The notes under the pieces are model-generated. The model saw only the letters and a list, made by a program, of their open reading frames with translations, made no database searches and was not told the DNA's origin. Made by a program: the position numbers and the translations under genes. DNA of 33,157 nucleotides, taken from positions 1 to 33,157 of the forward strand of contig JAWQRN010000244.1 in NCBI GenBank assembly GCA_033557685.1, read 5' to 3'. This document shows positions 29,001-33,157 of this stretch, in pieces. This DNA is from Sperchopsis tessellata. Taxonomy: Eukaryota; Arthropoda; Insecta; Coleoptera; Hydrophilidae. Position 1 is the stretch's first letter; each line of letters begins with the position of its first letter.

Positions 29001-31696
29001 AAGATTCATCTCGGGGAGTTGTCTTCCTTTTTGTTCCACATTTCCCCTTTTGTTGAACTTCACTGATCCAGTCTTCCTTTTTTGTTTGATTATCTTGTTT
29101 ATAGCTCCCAAGCTCACTAGCAATGTCTCTTTGCATCATGGATGTGTGCTCACTAAGTGTAATTATTTTTTCTCTAATCCATGGCGTGATATCCATAAAA
29201 CATGAAAAACCCACCAAAATATTTCTCACAATTCCACAAAAACGCGTGTAACGTAGTGAAAGTAACCGGAAAAACGACTGACACTGAAAATAACTTATTG
29301 TAGTATGACACGTTATGTGATCTGTATAGAAACAGCTATCAAAATTGTGACAGAAGTGCTGCCATCTTAAAAAAATAAAGAAATGCTCAATGTTCACATT
29401 AATTCCCACAATACTATATATATTATAACTATCATTGTTCGATGCTTTCTTTTATAAAGAGGTGGAAATTCTAAATTGTATCTTCTCCAGAGTGTTAACG
29501 TCTTTGATATAATATGGACTTGATACACACTGAGTGTATTATACTTTTAAGAGTATGTAAGACTGAGTAATCTGAAAGTGATTTTCGCTTTGGGAATATC
29601 TTCTTTATTAGTATACTTGACTAGTCCTATATCTTTTTTTATGTGTAATGCCTTGATAGGTGTGTTATTAATGAAATGAATGTAGTAGGAGCTATTATAA
29701 CCAAGGTGTTTGATGGTACAAGTACTTTCATTCAGCTTAAGAAGCCAGGTGTTGTCAAGTTTTCAACTGTCTGTAAATCCAGCTAAAGTATGTTTGGATT
29801 ACAAAAAAGTTTTTTATCATTAGCTAGGAAGATTACGATATTTTTAATGTTTTTTTTTTTGAGAGATAACTAATGGGCGTGGTGAAAAGAAGAGGACCTA
29901 AAATTGATTCCTGTGGAACTCTGCAATACACATACATAATATGTCTTAAGCAAGATAATATTAGCGCTAACTTTATCTGATCTGTAGGAAGTTTGCAATA
30001 TAGGTTAATAAGTCACATCATATGCCAATGTGATCAAGATTGTATTTAAATTAGTATCCTGTCTAAGTCTTTCTCAAAATCAGGTCGTACAATATTTGAA
30101 GGTTCTCTAATTGTTTTGTCCAATTGTTTTTACAGATTAGCAGTTTTAAGATTGTTGACTTCAATGATAAGAAACCATGTTGTCTTATTCTAATAGGAAA
30201 GGTGCAATGCTTATAAATTATTTATAGCAATTTTTTTAATAATTTTCATTTTTTTACAGATCTCTTTTGAAACATGGCCAAATTCTAGAGTACAATGACA
30301 GAGGTGCTTTTGAATCATGGCCTTACTCCGAAGATGAATTAGAACAATCATGGCAGAAGATTTTCATATGTGTCTTTAAAAAACGTGAAGCAAAAGTTAT
30401 CCCTTTACCAAGAATCCGAAAAAATATAAAAGATGATCCACCACTTATGTTTTGTCAGTTGTTGCAATACATCTCACAAACAAATTATAAGAATTTATGG
30501 AAAGAAGCCTACAAAAAATACAGTGCCAACACCGAAAATACTAAAGATACTCAAATAGTACTAGCTGAATATAATGATGTGTTACGAGAGATCATTGTGA
30601 GAACCTATGGCTGTCCAGTAGTTAATATATGTGATCAAAAACTAAGCTCTGAACGATCTAAACAATTCGATGCTCATTTAAATATTCTACCTGCCGTTTG
30701 TGGAGTTGAAACAGTGAATTCCATCTTTGTCATGCATGTTCCCTACATGGATCATACTATAACTGAATGTATTACTTTTAGTCCCGCAATCTTAAATAAA
30801 TGTTATACTAAACCGTTGTTCATAGTGTATCAACTTTTACAGATTTTAAAATCATTACATGACCGAAGCTTAACCTTAGGCGATATTCAACTAAATGATA
30901 TATATCTCACTGAAGATCTCTGGGTTATGATATTCCCTCAATTATGTTCCAATATTTATGTGCAAGAATTGCCAAAAATAGATATTTTGAAAAATGCTCT
31001 AAGTACTTCCGACTGCAGAAAAGTGGGCCATAAGTTCGATTCATTCCTAAAATGTTTAAACTGTGGTATACGTACATACGATAAAGTACAAGTCTCCTCT
31101 AATGAAAACCTGAAAAGACTGTGTCAACTTTGGGTTGATGGTCAAATCTCAAATTTCACATACCTAACTGCCTTGAATAAACTCTCCGGAAGAAAATTTG
31201 GGCATCCAAACTGCCATTATGTGTTCCCTTGGGTCACCGATTTCACGACAAGAAATGGTAAAAATTGGAGGGACTTGAAAAAATCAAAGTATCGACTGAA
31301 TAAAGGTGACAGACAACTAGACTTAACATTTGAAACTTCCCAAACTCAAATTCCTCACCACGTCTCTGATGTTTTATCCTCAATTACCTATTATGTTTAT
31401 ATGGCCAGGAGAACTCCTAAGTCAGTGCTTCGTAAGCATGTTCGGCCAATTTGGGTTCCTGAAGAGTACCCTAGTTCGATAAAGAGGGTGCAAGAATGGA
31501 GCCCTGATGAATGTATACCAGAATTGTATAGTGATCCGTCTGTATTTAAGACCCTACATGATGACTTGGATGATTTGGAGGTTCCTCCTTGGAGCTCTAG
31601 CCCTGAAGATTTTATAGAACAACATCGAGAGGCTTTAGAGAGCTCCCATGTTTCTGAGCGATTGCATCATTGGATCGACTTAACGTTTGGATATAA
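26069..31696 (+). CDS. WDR81: WD repeat-containing protein 81, N-terminal part with BEACH domain (runs off window)
   Basis: Exon 1 is 26069-26169 and exon 2 is 30260-31696; the AA/A split codon joins in phase, giving 512 residues, and a donor GTAAGT follows 31696. The ATG has an in-frame TAA at 26057. Exon 1 ends with RFVALVHRSWL, matching the WDR81 N-terminus. Residues 100-300 include YKNLWKEAYKKYS, RTYGCPVVNI and LTLGDIQLNDIYL, a kinase-like segment without normal catalytic residues. The BEACH domain spans about 317-513: QLWVDGQISNFTYLTALNKL, FPWVTDFTTRNGKNWRDLKK, YRLNKGDRQLDLTFE, WSPDECIPELY and HHWIDLTFGYK. The WD40 C-terminus must lie beyond 33157. In animals WDR81 partners WDR91 to lower endosomal PI3P synthesis and acts in aggregate autophagy. 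No damage is seen. Confidence 0.97.
27380..27820 (-). pseudogene. RTE-type LINE endonuclease relic
   Basis: On the minus strand, YYHRTANGRTSGVGFLIYKK, then VVRYGSQSDRAAKLEIQLNQ and KHKVQIIP, is a stretch of the apurinic-type endonuclease of RTE/BovB-like LINEs (often annotated in animals as craniofacial development protein 2-like). Further down, INAGVGSRQTRDWAIGEFGF corresponds to the DFNAK-x-G block, with several frameshifts and stops. Sequence down to about 27100 may be more of the same copy but is too decayed to assign. Confidence 0.7.
28188..29415 (-). mobile_element. 1.2-kb Tc1-like transposon
   Basis: The ends are inverted copies: the left has GAGTATTTAACGAATTAATG followed by TGAACA, and the inverse of the right has TAGTATTGTGGGAATTAATG followed by TGAACA. 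Both are next to TA (28186-28187 on the left), the Tc1 target. The length (about 1.23 kb) and the single minus-strand transposase fit a nearly full-length Tc1 element. It lies in WDR81 intron 1 in antisense orientation. Confidence 0.85.
28293..29196 (-). pseudogene. Tc1-like transposase, inactivated
   Basis: From ATG 29196 the N-terminal helix-turn-helix pair is readable (LSEHTSMMQRDIASELG ... KGKCGTKRKTTPRDESFFLR, then LEKAGVKIHNYTIRRRLLEG and RKAVRPQ). The DDE part follows in other frames: a segment with KVKHPVMFWGCFSYMETGKL, then SEKYK, and a C-terminus PKRVEAVIQAREGHIPI with stop at 28295-28293. Deletions around 28780-28830, and stops and shifts after residue 120 or so, remove the first catalytic block, so the enzyme cannot work. 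The longer open frame reported upstream to 29409 is the inverted repeat and leader, not protein. Confidence 0.85.
29580..30170 (-). pseudogene. LINE reverse transcriptase relic (Jockey-like)
   Basis: On the minus strand the RT block CRVPQESILGPLLFTTPISY (about 29930-29870) is the familiar GVPQGSILGPLLF motif with substitutions. It is followed by KLFCNPN (YADD box region, decayed) and a tail STCTIKHLGYN-like stretch, then ...LVKYTNKEDIPKAKI near 29600. Upstream, REPSNIV...FEKDLD corresponds to the DFEKAFD block. Frames shift repeatedly. It is a different copy, in the opposite orientation, from the LINE at 20755-21817. Confidence 0.7.
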
Positions 31697-33157
31697 GTAA
31701 GTTAATATTTACTCTATTTTCTAGACTAAAGTTTATCATTATAATCAGTTCCTCTTGTATTAGTTTTGGCGATGAGATGCCCTTAAAATATCCTCTCATA
31801 TAGTTGTGCTACTCTCCTCTGTCCTTAACATCTCCCCAGTTTACACTTTTTTACTCCTCCTTGATCTGGCTTTCCACACTTTACTTGGCTATATGGTGTG
31901 AATCTTCCATTCTTGATTAGCTCTCTTTATTTTCCTTCCTAAATTTCTTAACACCCAGTCTAATATATGATTTTATTTAATATTTTGCCCCTTCTAGACT
32001 CTTATATCGATGCCGCAGTCACTCGATTGTGTATTTTAGGCTTCAGGCCCAAATCTACTGTCACTGCCAATAATAAACTTCAGGTACTTAATACATTCCA
32101 CCTTTCCACATTGCATTTACACATGATATTCTTAGAAAAAATGTCTACAAGTTTTGTCGTTTCGTAGCTTATACTCATGTTGTAATGTTGTAAACTTTAT
32201 ATTATTCTTCAAAGCAACTTTAAGACCTGAAAATGTGTTCATTCTTCTCTCAGGCTTCTCTTAAAAATGCTCTTAATTGCTTCAGTCAGCCGTCACTTTA
32301 CTCTTTTACTCTTCAAATAATTCCACAGTTTTTTTCTTTTCATCCTGTTAAAGGCTTTTCCCAAACAACAAATACTCTCCACTCATTCTCATAAACTTTT
32401 AAGCTATTTGCTTCAGCACATACCTTCTGAGTATCATATACAAGATACAAAATACTTTTATTTACAAATAAGCCAATACATAATTTTACAATAAATAAAA
32501 ATAAAAATTAATTCGGAAGGATGTGGAGGCCACCTAAGCCTATAGGTTTGTGTTGCAGGCTCACATTCAACTGGCACCAGTTACAGCTATTTAAAAATGA
32601 TTACCAAATGTTAGTTATGTTATCCTTAAACAAAACTAAGATTCACGATAAAAAAATAAGACAAATTAAAAACTTTGAAATCTAATATCAGTTATTAAAA
32701 CCTTTACTAAAATTAAACCTAAGCTATACAATCTATAAAACTAAAATTATACTACGCTACACAAAACAAAACACACAAAAACGTCACAATCTCTAGAGGT
32801 CAATTCTCAGTCACGTTACCCTAACATAATCTTAAGCAAGTTACCATTTACTAGTATAAAAGAAGGCGGTTCTTAGCAAATAACTTGGTACTCATTTCAT
32901 TGGGTATATTGCATTATAAAGCTTGGTAAAATTCATCCTTGGGAAATTGTTATGAGTTTTAACAACTTTAGAAAAAGTCTGATTAATTTAATTTTAGCTG
33001 CTGATATAAGTAAAAAGAATCAACTCTAAGCTTGAGTTTTTCCATACAGTCTTCAAGTCTTTCAATTTTAGCAACAGATTGAGTTGGAAACATTAGTTCA
33101 GGTGATTGGTGTGAGCTATTATTATTTGGCAATTCTGTCTGTATCGTCGGTTGCAAT
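31697..33157 (+). other. start of the next WDR81 intron (open at window end)
   Basis: It begins GTAAGT after exon 2. No continuation of the WDR81 coding frame is seen before the window ends. A decayed LINE occupies 31750-32400; 32430-32870 is A-rich with a short GC-richer insert (32517-32580, GGATGTGGAGGCCACC), unassigned. Confidence 0.6.
31750..32400 (-). pseudogene. LINE reverse transcriptase relic
   Basis: The minus strand at about 32380-32260 reads GKAFNRMKRKKLWNYLKSKR, then RLTEAIKSIFKRSLREE, matching the RT block usually seen as DLEKAFDRVPR-x-x-W-x-x-L. Lower down, VECIKYLKFIIGSDSRFGPE (about 32110-32050) matches the YLG-x-x-I thumb segment. Stops and frameshifts are many and the catalytic YADD box is not identifiable. 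It is antisense to WDR81. Confidence 0.6.

Larger units (their letters stand above)
26170..30259 (+). other. WDR81 intron 1 (4.1 kb, transposon-rich)
   Basis: It starts GTAAGT after a split codon and ends in a T-rich tract with TTTTTACAG before exon 2. Contents: mostly unassigned AT-rich sequence at 26170-27100, an RTE-like endonuclease relic (27380-27820), a Tc1-like element (28188-29415) and a LINE reverse transcriptase relic (29580-30170). All three relics lie antisense to the gene. Confidence 0.85.

Noticed and set aside
28408..29205. Plus-strand open frames across the Tc1-like element
   Set aside because: They are antisense to the identified transposase and have no conserved motif.
29197..29409. 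N-terminal extension of the Tc1 transposase frame
   Set aside because: It translates the leader and terminal inverted repeat. The conserved protein begins at the Met at 29196.
1..33157. CRISPR arrays, bacterial operons, rRNA genes
   Set aside because: None seen. Gene structure with introns and animal orthologs shows a eukaryotic nuclear sequence.

Overview
This is an AT-rich animal nuclear DNA window, almost certainly from an insect. It has spliced genes with GT..AG introns, orthologs of conserved animal housekeeping genes, and many decayed transposons typical of insects (Tc1/mariner, pogo, TTAA-target elements, RTE-type and Jockey-like LINEs). The order cannot be fixed from the sequence; a beetle or similar repeat-rich insect would fit.

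Four genes are recognised with high confidence, in two head-to-head pairs. Pair 1 is NSMCE2/MMS21 (SUMO ligase of the SMC5/6 complex, minus strand, one exon, 17970-18626) and MRPS33 (mitoribosomal protein mS33, plus strand, one exon, 19536-19877). They share a 0.9 kb upstream region that holds a perfect TGACGTCA site and a small inverted-repeat element. Pair 2 is a canopy-family ER protein, CNPY3/4-like (minus strand, three exons, 22394-24635, 218 residues), and WDR81 (plus strand, two coding exons at 26069-26169 and 30260-31696, running off the window). The four genes act separately: genome maintenance, mitochondrial translation, ER folding and endosome/autophagy control. Their pairing suggests shared promoters, not a shared pathway.

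The left half (1-17.9 kb) is mostly mobile-element debris. It holds a 189-bp TTAA MITE (2594-2782), hairpin elements with a GGACGAAACGT-type core (2981-3087 and 3859-4135, the latter with a 13-bp direct repeat on each side), and a 2.9 kb mariner-superfamily element with long terminal inverted repeats (about 6164-9074). That element carries a dead transposase, and a second TTAA element (7846-8768) is inserted into its right repeat. A 2.46 kb pogo-like element (10135-12590) and a THAP-domain remnant (about 13980-14140) follow. Unassigned possible coding pieces lie at 1798-1901, 5471-5719 (minus), 15101-15225 (minus), and 15488-15804 joined in phase to 16272-16422.

The right half has a 5'-truncated LINE reverse transcriptase (20755-21817) between the convergent MRPS33 and canopy genes, preceded by a decayed reading frame of unknown origin (20105-20641). 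The canopy introns contain a tRNA-type SINE head and a Tc1 transposase tail. WDR81 intron 1 contains an RTE-like endonuclease relic, a complete but dead Tc1-like element (28188-29415) and a LINE RT relic. The intron after WDR81 exon 2 contains another LINE RT relic. All four coding relics in the WDR81 introns lie antisense to WDR81.
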